Shown: positions 17,968 to 26,827, counted from the stretch's first letter. The stretch: 58,126 bases of DNA from Paraburkholderia franconis (GCF_009362735.1 NZ_WHNP01000047.1:1-58126); one strand, 5' to 3'. The notes: generated by a model not told the origin, from the letters alone. Program-made: numbers and translations.

Positions 17968-19142
17968 GTCGACACCTCGCCGCACCACGCCGCCGTGTGC
18001 TCGCCGAGCAGCGGCGGCAGGCTGTAGCACGTGCGCACGCCGTCGATATGAATCGGGTTGCCGACCATCTTCAGCGGCCCCGCTTCGGATTCGATCTGCA
18101 CGACGAGTCCGCGCGCCTGCGCCTGCGCGCTTTCGAGCGCTTCGCCGATCGACGCGAGCCGCGACACCACCACGCCCGACGACGCCAGCCTGTCGAGCCA
18201 ATGCTGTGTGGTCTCGCCCGCGAACATCGCCGACAACGCGTCGATCACGGTTGCGCGATGCGCGCGCCGCCCGGCCATCGTCGTGAAGCCCGCTTGCGTG
18301 ATCCATTCGGGATGCCCGACACGTTCCGCAAAGATGCGCCAGAAGTTGTCGTGCGTGATGAAGAGCATCAGCCAGTCGTCGCGCGTCTTGAACAGTTGCG
18401 CCGGCACGATGTACGGATGCGATGAAAGCGCGTGCCGCGAAGGTTGCTCGCCGCCGTTGAGCACGGCGCCCGCGACGTAGTTGAGTTGCGACACCATCAC
18501 GTCGAACATCGCGATATCGACCTGGCCGCCGCGCCCTTCGACGATCTTTGCGAGCAGCCCCACGGCGCCCATGATGCCCGTCGAGTTGTCGACGGTGGAG
18601 AAGCCGGCCTTGGTCGGCGGACCGTCGGGGTCGCCCGTCAGATGCATGATGCCCGTGAGCGCCTGGATCACGTAGTCGTAGGCGGGCAGTTCGGCGTTCG
18701 GGCTGTCGAGGCCGAAGCCTGTCAGCGCGACGCAGACGATCCGCTCGTTGTGCTCGCGCAGCCGGTCGTAGGTCAGGCCGAGCTTGCGGATCGCGGACGG
18801 CCGCAGATTCGTGACGAGCGCATGTGCGTCGCGCACCATCGTTGCGAGCGCCTGCTTGCCGCTCTCGCTCGCGAGATCGAGCACGACGCTCTGCTTGTTG
18901 CGGTTCAGGCTCGCGAAATACGCGTTGTGCGGACCAATCGCATGCGGACTGATCGAACGCCCGATGTCGCCGTCGGACGGCTCGATCTTGATCACTTCCG
19001 CGCCGAGGTCGGCAAGCAGCATGCCGCAGTATGGGCCCATCAACATGTGCCCGATCTCGATCACGCGGATGCCGGCGAGCGGCCCGCCGCGCGCGCCGCG
19101 CTTCGGCGTGTCGTCGGGCACGGCGAATCCGGGCGCGTTCAT
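17964..19142 (-). CDS. CaiB/BaiF class III CoA-transferase
   Basis: A 392-residue family III CoA-transferase, which moves CoA between an acyl-CoA and a free acid through an aspartyl-CoA intermediate. Visible marks: GGPLAGIRVIEIGHMLMGPY near the N-terminus, LGAEVIKIEPSDGD, NRNKQSVVLDL, and PAYDYVIQALTGIMHLTG, where AYD holds the probable catalytic Asp (about 169). It overlaps the mutase small subunit upstream and meaB downstream, each by ATGA. In context it would activate the acid brought in by the TRAP system to the CoA ester for the mutase. The donor is unknown. Confidence 0.92.
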   Translation of the reverse strand: MNAPGFAVPDDTPKRGARGGPLAGIRVIEIGHMLMGPYCGMLLADLGAEVIKIEPSDGDIGRSISPHAIGPHNAYFASLNRNKQSVVLDLASESGKQALATMVRDAHALVTNLRPSAIRKLGLTYDRLREHNERIVCVALTGFGLDSPNAELPAYDYVIQALTGIMHLTGDPDGPPTKAGFSTVDNSTGIMGAVGLLAKIVEGRGGQVDIAMFDVMVSQLNYVAGAVLNGGEQPSRHALSSHPYIVPAQLFKTRDDWLMLFITHDNFWRIFAERVGHPEWITQAGFTTMAGRRAHRATVIDALSAMFAGETTQHWLDRLASSGVVVSRLASIGEALESAQAQARGLVVQIESEAGPLKMVGNPIHIDGVRTCYSLPPLLGEHTAAWCGEVST

Positions 19143-19603
19143 CCGAGCACCTTCGCAACGGCGTCGATCACGTCGACGAGCGGCATGTCGCTCGTGAACA
19201 CGCCGCGAATGCCCGCCGTCAGGAACGCGGCGCGATCGTCGGCGGGTATCGTGCCGCCGACGAACACGGGAATCTCGCCCGCGCCGCGATCCGAGAGCAG
19301 CGCGACCGTACGCGCGACCAGCTCGTTGTGACTGCCCGACAGAATGGACAGGCCGACGGCATCGACGTCTTCGTCGACGGCAATCCGCGCGATGTACTCC
19401 GGGCTCTTGCGCAGGCCCGTGTAGATCACGCTCGCGCCGGCATCGCGGAATGCGAGTGCGATCACTTTGGCGCCGATATCGTGTCCGTCAAGCCCGGGCT
19501 TCGCAACGAGAATGCGCTTGCCCTTGAGCGGCGCGTGCGCGCTGCGGGGCGTCGCGGCGGCATGGCCGGCCGGGTTGGCGGAACTGCTGCTCGTGCTGTT
19601 CAT
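19139..19603 (-). CDS. Acyl-CoA mutase small subunit, cobalamin-binding
   Basis: A 154-residue B12-binding subunit. After a low-complexity linker of about 28 residues comes GKRILVAKPGLDGHDIGAKV with the base-off motif D39-x-H41-x-x-G44, where the His replaces the cobalamin lower ligand. SILSGSHNELV and FVGGTIP follow, which bind the nucleotide tail. This is the two-chain arrangement seen in isobutyryl-CoA and 2-hydroxyisobutyryl-CoA mutases, not the single-chain methylmalonyl-CoA mutase. The ATG at 19603 overlaps the large-subunit stop. Confidence 0.93.
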   Translation of the reverse strand: MNSTSSSSANPAGHAAATPRSAHAPLKGKRILVAKPGLDGHDIGAKVIALAFRDAGASVIYTGLRKSPEYIARIAVDEDVDAVGLSILSGSHNELVARTVALLSDRGAGEIPVFVGGTIPADDRAAFLTAGIRGVFTSDMPLVDVIDAVAKVLG

Positions 19604-21243
19604 AGATGGACCGGCTCCTCGAATTCGCCCCATTGCTCTTTCAACCGCGCAACCATTTCGCCGACGGTCGCGTACGCATGACAGCAATCGACGAGATACG
19701 GCATCAGGTTGCCCTCGTCACGCGCGGCCGCTGCGCTCAACGCATCGAGCGACTTCTGCGCTTCCGTCTGATTGCGCGTATCGCGCAGCCGCTCGAAACG
19801 CTCGACGACGGTCGCGCTCGCCTGCGGATTCAGATGAAACAGTTCGCCCGGTTGCTCGACCTGGTTCTCGCGCCGGAAACAGTTCTGTCCGACGACGAGC
19901 CGCTCGCGATCATCCGTCTCGCGCTTGCGCTGCAGCGCGCTCTTCGCGATGCGCAGTTGCAGCCAGCCGTCTTCGATCGCTTTCACCGCGCCGCCATAGG
20001 CGTCGATCTCGTCCATCAGTTCGCGCATGCGCGCTTCCGTACGGTCGGTGAGTTCTTCGACGAAGTACGAGCCGCCGAGCGGATCGACCGTGCGCGCGAT
20101 GCCGCTTTCGTAGCCGATGATCTGTTGCGTGCGCAACGCAAGCTCGGCGGAAAATTCGGTTGGGATCTGGAACGCTTCGTCGTATGCGCAGGTGAAAACG
20201 GATTGCGCGCCGCCCATCACGGCCGCGCACGCTTCGATCGCGACGCGCACGACGTTGTTGTACGGCTGCGCGGACGTCAGCGACGAGCCGCCGCAAACGA
20301 CGCCGAAGCGGAACATCTGCGCCTTCTCGTCATCGACGCCGTAGCGCTCCTTGATGAGCCGCGCCCACGCGCGGCGCCCCGCGCGAAACTTCGCGACCTC
20401 TTCGAAGAGGTCCATGTGCACGTAGAAGAAGAAGCTCAGGCGCCGCGCGAACTTCGCGACGTCGCCGCCTCGCGCGACGACGGCATCGACATATGCAAGG
20501 CCGTTGGCGAGCGTGTACGCCATTTCCTCGACAGCGGTGCAACCCGCGTCGCGCATGTGCGCGCCCGCAATCGAAATCGGATTGAAGCGCGGCGACACTT
20601 CATTCGAGTACAGGATCGAATCGGCGATCAGGCGCATCGACGGACGCACGGGGAAGATCCATGTGCCGCGCGCCACGTACTCCTTCAGGATGTCGTTCTG
20701 GATCGTGCCCGTCAGCTTGTCGCGCGGCACGCCCTTCTTGTCCGCGCAGGCGACGTACATCGCGTAGATCATCGCTGCCGTGCCGTTGATCGTGAACGAT
20801 GTCGAAATGCGGCTTAGGTCGATGCCCTGAAACAGCAACTCCATCTCGGACAGGTTCGAAAGCGATACGCCGACCTTGCCGATCTCGGAGCGCGCCATCG
20901 GATCGTCGGGGTCGAGGCCGCATTGCGTCGGCAGGTCGAGTGCGACGGAAAGGCCCGTTTGCCCTTGCTGCAACAGGAAGCGGTAGCGTTCGTTGGATTC
21001 CTCCGCCGTGCCGAATCCCGAATACTGGCGCATCGTCCAGAGGCGCCCGCGATATCCATCCGCGAAAATGCCGCGCGTGAACGGAAACTGTCCCGGCGCG
21101 CCAATTCCGTCGTTGCCATTCGTGCCGCTCGTGCCGCCTGCTTCGCCGGGACCGACCACGACGGGCACATGCAATCCCGATGGCGTGCGGTCGGGATGCG
21201 GCATGGCCATCGCTTCGTCGAGTTCGGCTGCGCTTGACTTCAT
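19600..21243 (-). CDS. B12-dependent acyl-CoA mutase large subunit (methylmalonyl-type pocket)
   Basis: The 547-residue catalytic TIM-barrel subunit of a coenzyme-B12 carbon-skeleton mutase. The ATG at 21243 follows AAAGGAG. Aligned by eye to Propionibacterium methylmalonyl-CoA mutase, Tyr74 (RQYSGFG) matches Tyr89, Gln182 (GTIQNDILKEY) matches Gln197 and Arg192 (VARG) matches Arg207, the carboxylate-binding residue. In isobutyryl-type enzymes that Arg is Gln and the Tyr is Phe. His229 (ISIAGAHM) matches His244. The preceding Tyr243 is Ala228 here, which would enlarge the pocket. A dicarboxylic acyl-CoA bulkier than methylmalonyl-CoA is therefore possible. This inference is from sequence only. 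Confidence 0.92.
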   Translation of the reverse strand: MKSSAAELDEAMAMPHPDRTPSGLHVPVVVGPGEAGGTSGTNGNDGIGAPGQFPFTRGIFADGYRGRLWTMRQYSGFGTAEESNERYRFLLQQGQTGLSVALDLPTQCGLDPDDPMARSEIGKVGVSLSNLSEMELLFQGIDLSRISTSFTINGTAAMIYAMYVACADKKGVPRDKLTGTIQNDILKEYVARGTWIFPVRPSMRLIADSILYSNEVSPRFNPISIAGAHMRDAGCTAVEEMAYTLANGLAYVDAVVARGGDVAKFARRLSFFFYVHMDLFEEVAKFRAGRRAWARLIKERYGVDDEKAQMFRFGVVCGGSSLTSAQPYNNVVRVAIEACAAVMGGAQSVFTCAYDEAFQIPTEFSAELALRTQQIIGYESGIARTVDPLGGSYFVEELTDRTEARMRELMDEIDAYGGAVKAIEDGWLQLRIAKSALQRKRETDDRERLVVGQNCFRRENQVEQPGELFHLNPQASATVVERFERLRDTRNQTEAQKSLDALSAAAARDEGNLMPYLVDCCHAYATVGEMVARLKEQWGEFEEPVHL

Positions 21244-21293
21244 GCTCGGAGGCTCCTTTCTTTGCAATGGCGGGACGGCGCATGCAGCACCGG

Positions 21294-22127
21294 CTACGCC
21301 TTCGGGTCGGTTGTCGATGCGCGCTGCCGGTCGAGAAATTTTTGCGCCTGCTCCCAGTGTGCGGGCGCGGTCCATGTCGCCACGAAGGCCGCGCGCTCCG
21401 CGTCGCGCGTTGCTTGCGCCAAGGCGCGGCGATGCGCGGCCGCGATCTGCTTCATTGCGCGAACCACGTGCGGCGCGCGACTGACGAACGGCTGCGCGAA
21501 CTGCGCGACGCGTTCGTCGAGCGGCTGCGCCGGATCGCAGACGTCGTCGATCAGGCCGAGCGCGAGCGCTTCTTTCGCGTCCATCAACCGCGCTTCGGCG
21601 AGCACGCGCATCGCGCGCGCAGGGCCAAGCAGCGCGAACAGATCGGCCGAACCGCTGAAGCCCGTCGTGATGGCGAGTGTCGCCTGCACGAAGCCGATGC
21701 ACGCATGCGCCGCCGCGACGCGGTAGTCGCACGCCACCGCCAGTTCCGCGCCGCCGCCCAGCGCCGTGCCGTTCAACGCGGCGATCACGGGCACGGGCGC
21801 CGCGCGGATCGCATCGAGCGCGGCGGCCGCGTGATCGAACAACGCGGCCGCATCGGCGACGCTGCGCAATGCGTCGAACTCGCGCAAGTCGCCGCCTGCC
21901 GCAAAGCTGCGCTCGCCCGCCGCCGTCAGCACGACGGCGTGCAATGCGGTGTCGTGCGCGGCATCGGCGAAAACATCGCGCAAGGCGTCGAGCGTCGCCC
22001 GGTTCAGTGCGTTGCGTTTGTCCGGGCGGTTGATCGTCACGTGAAGGACGCCGCTGCGCACATCCGCCAACACGTTCGCTTGCGCGTTCGTCTGCATATG
22101 AGCTTCGGCGTCGTGCCGGTCGGACAT
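21294..22127 (-). CDS. Enoyl-CoA hydratase/isomerase family protein
   Basis: A 277-residue crotonase-fold protein. It has the oxyanion-hole segments SFAAGGDLREF and NGTALGGGAELAVACDYR and the late FGxxP-region equivalent ITTGFSGSADL. In hydratases two acidic residues act on the water. Here GGAELA keeps one Glu, while the second position appears substituted (TGFSGSADL), so decarboxylase or hydrolase activity is also possible. It lies 50 bp upstream of the mutase large subunit and 27 bp downstream of iclR, in one apparent operon. Confidence 0.88.
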   Translation of the reverse strand: MSDRHDAEAHMQTNAQANVLADVRSGVLHVTINRPDKRNALNRATLDALRDVFADAAHDTALHAVVLTAAGERSFAAGGDLREFDALRSVADAAALFDHAAAALDAIRAAPVPVIAALNGTALGGGAELAVACDYRVAAAHACIGFVQATLAITTGFSGSADLFALLGPARAMRVLAEARLMDAKEALALGLIDDVCDPAQPLDERVAQFAQPFVSRAPHVVRAMKQIAAAHRRALAQATRDAERAAFVATWTAPAHWEQAQKFLDRQRASTTDPKA

Positions 22128-22154
22128 GGCTGTCTGTCTCCTCGGCGCGCCTCT

Positions 22155-22886
22155 TCAGTGGCCGTCCGCTTCGATCGCGCGCTTCGCTTCAAGCAGCACG
22201 GCGCCGATCCGCTCGATCTGATCTTCCATCCGGTGACGCGGTCCGGCGATGGCGATGCCCAGCACGTCGCGGTTCACGTCGACGGGCACCGCGACCGCGA
22301 ACACATCGCTGACGCTCTCGCCCCGCGTCACGAAGTAGCCCTGCTCGCGTGACTGCGCGATGTCGTCGAACAGCGCATCGGCCGTCGTCATCGTGTTGTC
22401 CGTGACGCTCGACAGCGCGGCCTGCGCGAGGAAGCGTCGCAGCTCGCCGGCGTCGACCCGGCTCAGCATCGCCTTGCCGATCGACGTCGAATGCAGCGGC
22501 TTCAATGCGCCCGCCGCCGAGCTGTAGCGAATCGTCTGCGGCCCTTCCAGCACACGCAGATAGACGATTTCATCGTGCTGCCGCTTGCCGACGATCACGG
22601 TTTCCTGCGTCGCGTCCCGCAGCGTCTGAAGCTGAGGCTCGATGCGTTCGAGGTACGGATCGTTCGCGATGATCTTCGCCGCCATGTCGTACAGGCGGCG
22701 CGTGGGAAACAGGTCCTTCCTGCGGCTCGTCAGATACAGATAGCCGCGTTCGAGCAGCACCCGGACGATGCCGTGACTTGTGCTCACGGGCAGGCCTGCC
22801 GCCTCGGCGAGTTCGCTGAGCGTCATCGGACGCCCCTCGTTCTCGAATGCTTCGAAAATTCCCAGTGCGCGATCGGTCGGTTTCAT
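22155..22886 (-). CDS. IclR-family transcriptional regulator
   Basis: A 243-residue IclR protein. The N-terminal winged HTH is residues 1-65 (MKPTDRALGIFEAFENEGRP, then LSELAEAAGLPVSTSHGIVR). The C-terminal effector domain follows, with LHSTSIGKAMLS and REQGYFVTRGESVSDVFAVA. ATG 22886 was chosen over the long upstream extension because family members begin at this point. It heads the mutase operon and is divergent from the MFS-amidohydrolase-aldolase operon, so it may control both. Repeated TTTCGAA-type sites lie in the shared promoter region. Confidence 0.93.
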   Translation of the reverse strand: MKPTDRALGIFEAFENEGRPMTLSELAEAAGLPVSTSHGIVRVLLERGYLYLTSRRKDLFPTRRLYDMAAKIIANDPYLERIEPQLQTLRDATQETVIVGKRQHDEIVYLRVLEGPQTIRYSSAAGALKPLHSTSIGKAMLSRVDAGELRRFLAQAALSSVTDNTMTTADALFDDIAQSREQGYFVTRGESVSDVFAVAVPVDVNRDVLGIAIAGPRHRMEDQIERIGAVLLEAKRAIEADGH

Positions 22887-23268
22887 TTCGTATATTCGAA
22901 AAATGATTTGGTATTTCGAAAACAAGTATAGGGAAATTGGCCGCCTATGCCAGCGTCGCGTGCTAGTGGAAAGCCCTGGTGCGCGTCTCTTGACGCTCGC
23001 GAAACGCTGCTTCACGCGCCGCGGCAGGACTTTGGCGCGATCCGGCGTGGCGTGAGCGTTCCTTGACACGTCAAAAACCGGCTCCTATATTTCGATCCAA
23101 ACATTCCTAATATACGAAACGTCTTTCGAAATAGCGAAAAATACACGTCGAAGCGGCAGAGGGCAGCGATCTCATGCCGCGTTGCAGAGGCCATCGAAAC
23201 GATTCGGATGACGAACGTTTCGCGATGCCCGAAGGCGGCGCAAGCCGGCGCACGATCAGGAGACAGAC
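22887..23268. promoter_or_regulatory. Divergent control region with repeated TTCGAA-type sites
   Basis: No gene is present between the IclR gene and the MFS gene. Four similar AT-rich elements occur in two pairs: TTCGTATATTCGAA (22887-22900), GTATTTCGAAAAC (22911-22923), AATATACGAAAC (23109-23120) and TCTTTCGAAATAGCG (23122-23136). The shared core is TATTTCGAAA or its complement. Their placement beside both start regions suggests operators for the adjacent IclR protein. Confidence 0.55.
23063..23091 (+). promoter_or_regulatory. Sigma70-type promoter for the MFS operon
   Basis: TTGACA (23063-23068) and TATATT (23086-23091) are separated by 17 bases, a near-consensus promoter. The expected start near 23098 would put the TTCGAA-type pair at 23109-23136 just downstream of it, where a bound protein would block transcription. 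Confidence 0.6.
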
Positions 23269-24555
23269 ATGTGGATGACGGAGCTCGACAAGACTGAGCG
23301 GCGCACCATGGCCGGCTGCTTCCTGGGCTGGACACTCGATGCGCTCGACGTGCAGGTCTACAGCTTCGTCATCCCGACGTTGCTGATCAGCTGGCACATC
23401 ACGGCAGCCGAAGCCGGCGTACTCGGCACGGTGACGCTGCTCGCATCGGCCATTGGCGGATGGCTCAGCGGACTCGCCGCTGACCGTTTCGGCCGTGTCG
23501 CCGTATTGCAGGCCACGATCCTCTGGTATGCGATCTTCACGTTCGCGTCGGGCTTCACGCAGAGCTACGAGCAGCTGTTCATCTGCCGCGCGCTGCAAGG
23601 CTTCGGCTTTGGCGGCGAATGGGCGGCGGGCGCCGTGCTGATCGGCGAAACGGTGCGAGGCGTCTATCGCGGCCGCGCAGTCGGCATCGTGCAGAGCGGA
23701 TGGGCGGTGGGCTGGGGGCTGGCGGCGTTGCTGTTCGGCCTGTTCTTCTCGATCATGCCGGAGCATCTTGCATGGCGCGCGCTCTTCTGGATCGGCCTCG
23801 CGCCCGCGCTGCTGGTGTTCTGGGTGCGCCGGCACGTACCCGAGTCGGGCGTCTTCACGAAGGGACGACGCGAGCGCCCCAATCGCGGCATGCTGCGTCT
23901 GTTGCTCGCCATCTTTCGCGCCGACTATCTCGCGACGACGCTCAGGGTCTCCGCGCTCGCGACGGGATCGATTGGCGGCTCGTACACATTCCTGATCTGG
24001 CTGCCGACGTACCTGAAGACGACTCGCGGCCTCTCGGTCATCGGCACGACGGGCTATACGACGGTGATGATCGCCGGCGCGTTTGTCGGCTTCATTCTCG
24101 GCGCGTATCTGGCCGATTCGATCGGACGCAAGCGGACTTTCATGCTCAGCGCGATCGGCTCGGCGGTAATCCTCGGTGCCTACATGCTGATGCCGATCAG
24201 CAACGGCGCGATGCTCGTGCTCGGTTTTCCGCTCGGCCTCTGCGCGTTCATGATGTTCTCGCCGATGGGACCGTACATGACCGAGCTGTTCCCGACGCGC
24301 ATCCGCGCTGCGGGGCAAGGCTTCTGCTACAACTTCGGCCGTGGCATCGGCGCGCTCTTTCCGGCTCTCGTCGGCAAGCTGACAAGCGTGATAGGACTGG
24401 GCAACGCGATCGCGGCGTTCGGCATCGCGGCTTATGCCGTCATGTTCCTCGCCGTGCTGCTGTTGCCCGAAACGCTCGGCAGGCCCTTGCCCGACGATGC
24501 CGAGCCGTCCCGGCAGTCCGAAAGCGGCGCCGCAAAGAGCTACACTCCGTCCTGA
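23269..24555 (+). CDS. MFS transporter, aromatic/organic acid:proton symporter type
   Basis: A 428-residue 12-helix transporter. It has the acid-symporter first helix FLGWTLDALDVQVYSFVIP, loop GLAADRFGRVAVL, and GFGFGGEWAAGAVLIGE in helix 4, text found in the sialic-acid/aromatic-acid MFS branch. A second RFGR-like loop (DSIGRKRTF) lies between helices 8 and 9. The start ATG follows CAGGAG. It is first in an operon with an amidohydrolase and a class II aldolase and probably imports their substrate. Confidence 0.9.
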   Translation: MWMTELDKTERRTMAGCFLGWTLDALDVQVYSFVIPTLLISWHITAAEAGVLGTVTLLASAIGGWLSGLAADRFGRVAVLQATILWYAIFTFASGFTQSYEQLFICRALQGFGFGGEWAAGAVLIGETVRGVYRGRAVGIVQSGWAVGWGLAALLFGLFFSIMPEHLAWRALFWIGLAPALLVFWVRRHVPESGVFTKGRRERPNRGMLRLLLAIFRADYLATTLRVSALATGSIGGSYTFLIWLPTYLKTTRGLSVIGTTGYTTVMIAGAFVGFILGAYLADSIGRKRTFMLSAIGSAVILGAYMLMPISNGAMLVLGFPLGLCAFMMFSPMGPYMTELFPTRIRAAGQGFCYNFGRGIGALFPALVGKLTSVIGLGNAIAAFGIAAYAVMFLAVLLLPETLGRPLPDDAEPSRQSESGAAKSYTPS

Positions 24556-24569
24556 TACCGATACCCTTC

Positions 24570-25439
24570 ATGTCCGCAAGCTGCCAGGCACCACGCACGA
24601 CGATCAGCACGCCCGAGCACAAGGCGCCGCCCGGCGCGTGCGACTGTCATATTCATATCGCCGGTCCGTTCGAACGCTTTCCGTTGAGCAAAGGCCGCGC
24701 GTATACGCCGCCCGAAGCGTCGCTGAGCCAGTACGAGCATGTGCAGGACGTGCTCGGCGTGCAGCGCGTCGTCATCGTGCAGCCCAGCTTCTACGGCACC
24801 GACAACCGTTGCACGCTCGATGCCGTGGCGCACTTCGGCGTGCAGTGCAGCCGCGCAGTCGTCGTGATCGACCCGCATATCGGCGATCCGGAGTTGCGGC
24901 TGATGCACGAAGCCGGCGTGCGTGGCGTGCGGGTCAATCTCGTGACGCCCGGCGGTCCGCCCGTCGAGCATCTGACGCAACTTTCGGAAAAGATCGCGCC
25001 GTTCGGCTGGCACACGCAGATCTACGCGAACGGCGCGGATCTGCCCGACCTGCTGCCGATACTGCGCCGCCTGCCCACCGACGTCGTCATCGATCACATG
25101 GGGCAGATACCTGCGGCGTGGGGCGCGGCGCATCCCGCCGTCACCGCGTTGCGCGCGCTGCTCGATGGCGGCCGTGCATGGTTGAAGCTATGCGGGTATC
25201 GTTGCTCGAACGACGGCTATCCGTTTCGCGATGTCGACGCGCTCGCGACACTCTTCGCCCGCGTGGCGACGGAACGTTGCGTGTGGGGCACCGATTGGCC
25301 TCATCCCAATCTCGAAGGCACGATGCCCGATGACGGCGAACTGCTCGACGCGCTGATGCGTTGGGCGCCGTCGATGCAGGCGCAGCAACGCATCCTCGTG
25401 GACAACCCTGTCACGCTCTACGGGTTCGACCCGCAATGA
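24570..25439 (+). CDS. Amidohydrolase, 2-pyrone-4,6-dicarboxylate hydrolase-like
   Basis: A 289-residue metal-dependent hydrolase of the amidohydrolase-2 family. It has metal-binding HxH in GACDCHIHIAGPFERFP, YGTDNRCTLDAV, VRVNLVTPGG, VIDHMG and the terminal Asp motif WGTDWPHPN. This layout matches LigI-type lactonases acting on 2-pyrone-4,6-dicarboxylate and related dicarboxylic lactones in aromatic degradation. It starts 14 bp after the MFS stop, without a strong ribosome site, and may rely on coupling. The exact substrate is not determined by sequence. Confidence 0.87.
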   Translation: MSASCQAPRTTISTPEHKAPPGACDCHIHIAGPFERFPLSKGRAYTPPEASLSQYEHVQDVLGVQRVVIVQPSFYGTDNRCTLDAVAHFGVQCSRAVVVIDPHIGDPELRLMHEAGVRGVRVNLVTPGGPPVEHLTQLSEKIAPFGWHTQIYANGADLPDLLPILRRLPTDVVIDHMGQIPAAWGAAHPAVTALRALLDGGRAWLKLCGYRCSNDGYPFRDVDALATLFARVATERCVWGTDWPHPNLEGTMPDDGELLDALMRWAPSMQAQQRILVDNPVTLYGFDPQ

Positions 25440-25471
25440 GCCGCGCCATCCGATGAATTCTGGAGATGACC

Positions 25472-26251
25472 ATGCTGATGGAACACAACGTGCCGTCCGA
25501 CGTGAAGTCGATGGTTTCCAAAGCGGAGTGGAATACGCGTGTCGACCTGGCCGCATGCTACCGGCTGATGCCCTATTTCGGCTTGAGCGATCTCGTGTAC
25601 AACCACATCACCGCGCGCATTCCCGGCGACGAAACGCGCCTGCTGATCAACCCGTATGGCTACATGTACGAGGAGATCACGGCGTCGAGTCTCATCACGA
25701 TCGATATCAACGGCAACGTGCTCTTCAATCCGAACAATGGCACCTACGGCGTCAACGCAGCCGGTTATGTGATTCACAGCGCGGTGCACGCGGCAAGGCA
25801 TGACGTGAATTGCGTGATCCATACCCATAGCCGCGGCGGACTCGCTGTGTCGGCGCTGTCGTGCGGGCTCTTGCCGCTTACGCAAACGGCGATGCGCTTC
25901 AGTCCCGTTGCGTATCACGACTATCAGGGCGTGGCGATCAATCTCGAAGAACGCAAGATGCTCGCTGAAGACCTGGGCAATGCCGAAGCGATGATTCTGC
26001 GCAATCACGGTCTGCTGGTTGCAAGCGCATCGATACCGCAAGCCTTCAACGCGATTTACTGGCTGGAAAACGCGTGCCGCGCGCAAGTCGATGCGATGGC
26101 GTGCAATACGGAGCTTCATTTGCCGCCGCAGCATGTGATCGACAAGACGGCGCACCTGTACAAGCCGGAAACTCGCCGCCCTTATGGCGAAATGGAATGG
26201 CCCGCGATGCTGCGCTTTCTCGACCGACGGGACCCTTCGTATCGCAACTAG
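25472..26251 (+). CDS. Class II aldolase/adducin family protein
   Basis: A 259-residue zinc-dependent aldolase-fold protein. It has the N-terminal block SDLVYNHITARIPG, zinc ligands in VIHTHSRGG (HxH) and the third His in LRNHGLLV. The ATG at 25472 was chosen because GGAG lies 6 bases upstream; the ATG at 25466 is too close to it. Family members cleave hydroxy-acid phosphates, or decarboxylate or aldol-cleave aromatic-derived acids. In context it follows a PDC-hydrolase-like enzyme, so a carboxylic substrate without phosphate is likely. Confidence 0.87.
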   Translation: MLMEHNVPSDVKSMVSKAEWNTRVDLAACYRLMPYFGLSDLVYNHITARIPGDETRLLINPYGYMYEEITASSLITIDINGNVLFNPNNGTYGVNAAGYVIHSAVHAARHDVNCVIHTHSRGGLAVSALSCGLLPLTQTAMRFSPVAYHDYQGVAINLEERKMLAEDLGNAEAMILRNHGLLVASASIPQAFNAIYWLENACRAQVDAMACNTELHLPPQHVIDKTAHLYKPETRRPYGEMEWPAMLRFLDRRDPSYRN

Positions 26252-26356
26252 TCCGTGTATCACGCCGATCGCCGTACTCATGACTTGACCGGCAGACTTC
26301 GACAAAGATTGCGAAACTGATTAGGCTATCCCTGCAACGGCAACAGGAGAATCGAA

Positions 26357-26827
26357 ATGACTGATGCCTACCGTAGCAAAGGCCTGTCCAGCGCAGTTTC
26401 GTATCAAGACCCGAAGGCCGCTTTTCGCTGGCTCGAAGCCGCATTCGGGTTCGAACCGCTGTTCGTGATCCTCGACAGTGACGGCAATCTCGCCCACTCC
26501 GAAATGTCATATGGCGATTCCGTCGTGATGGTCGGCAGCGAGTGGAGCGATGACCATAAGAGCCCGCGCTCGGTCGGCGGCAAGAACACGCAGTCCGTGC
26601 ATGTGCAACTCGCCGAGGGCGAAGACATCGACGCTCATTGCGCCCATGCGCGCGCGGCGGGCGCGACGATTCTGACGGAACCGCAAACCCAGTTCTACGG
26701 TGATCGAACGTATCGTGCAAAGGACCCGGAGGGACACATCTGGACCTTCGGCGTCACCGTGCAAAAGATGACGCCTGAAGAATGGGATAAGGCGAGCGGG
26801 CTCGCCACCCGCACGCGGCTCGATTGA
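26357..26827 (+). CDS. VOC/glyoxalase-fold protein (PhnB-like)
   Basis: A 156-residue protein with two beta-alpha-beta-beta-beta modules: SSAVSYQDPKAAFRWLEAAF, then HSEMSYGDSVVMVG, and in the second half HVQLAEGEDIDAHCAHARAA, then YRAKDPEGHIWTFG. The Glu in DPEGH is the usual metal-site residue. It has a good AGGAG site at 26346-26350. It is a single gene, and function (dioxygenase, isomerase or resistance protein) cannot be set. Confidence 0.88.
   Translation: MTDAYRSKGLSSAVSYQDPKAAFRWLEAAFGFEPLFVILDSDGNLAHSEMSYGDSVVMVGSEWSDDHKSPRSVGGKNTQSVHVQLAEGEDIDAHCAHARAAGATILTEPQTQFYGDRTYRAKDPEGHIWTFGVTVQKMTPEEWDKASGLATRTRLD

Noticed and set aside
17047..19158. 703-codon minus-strand frame covering the CoA-transferase and MeaB
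   Set aside because: Its first part is a shadow of the CoA-transferase in another frame; only the MeaB part is real and has its own ATG at 17967.
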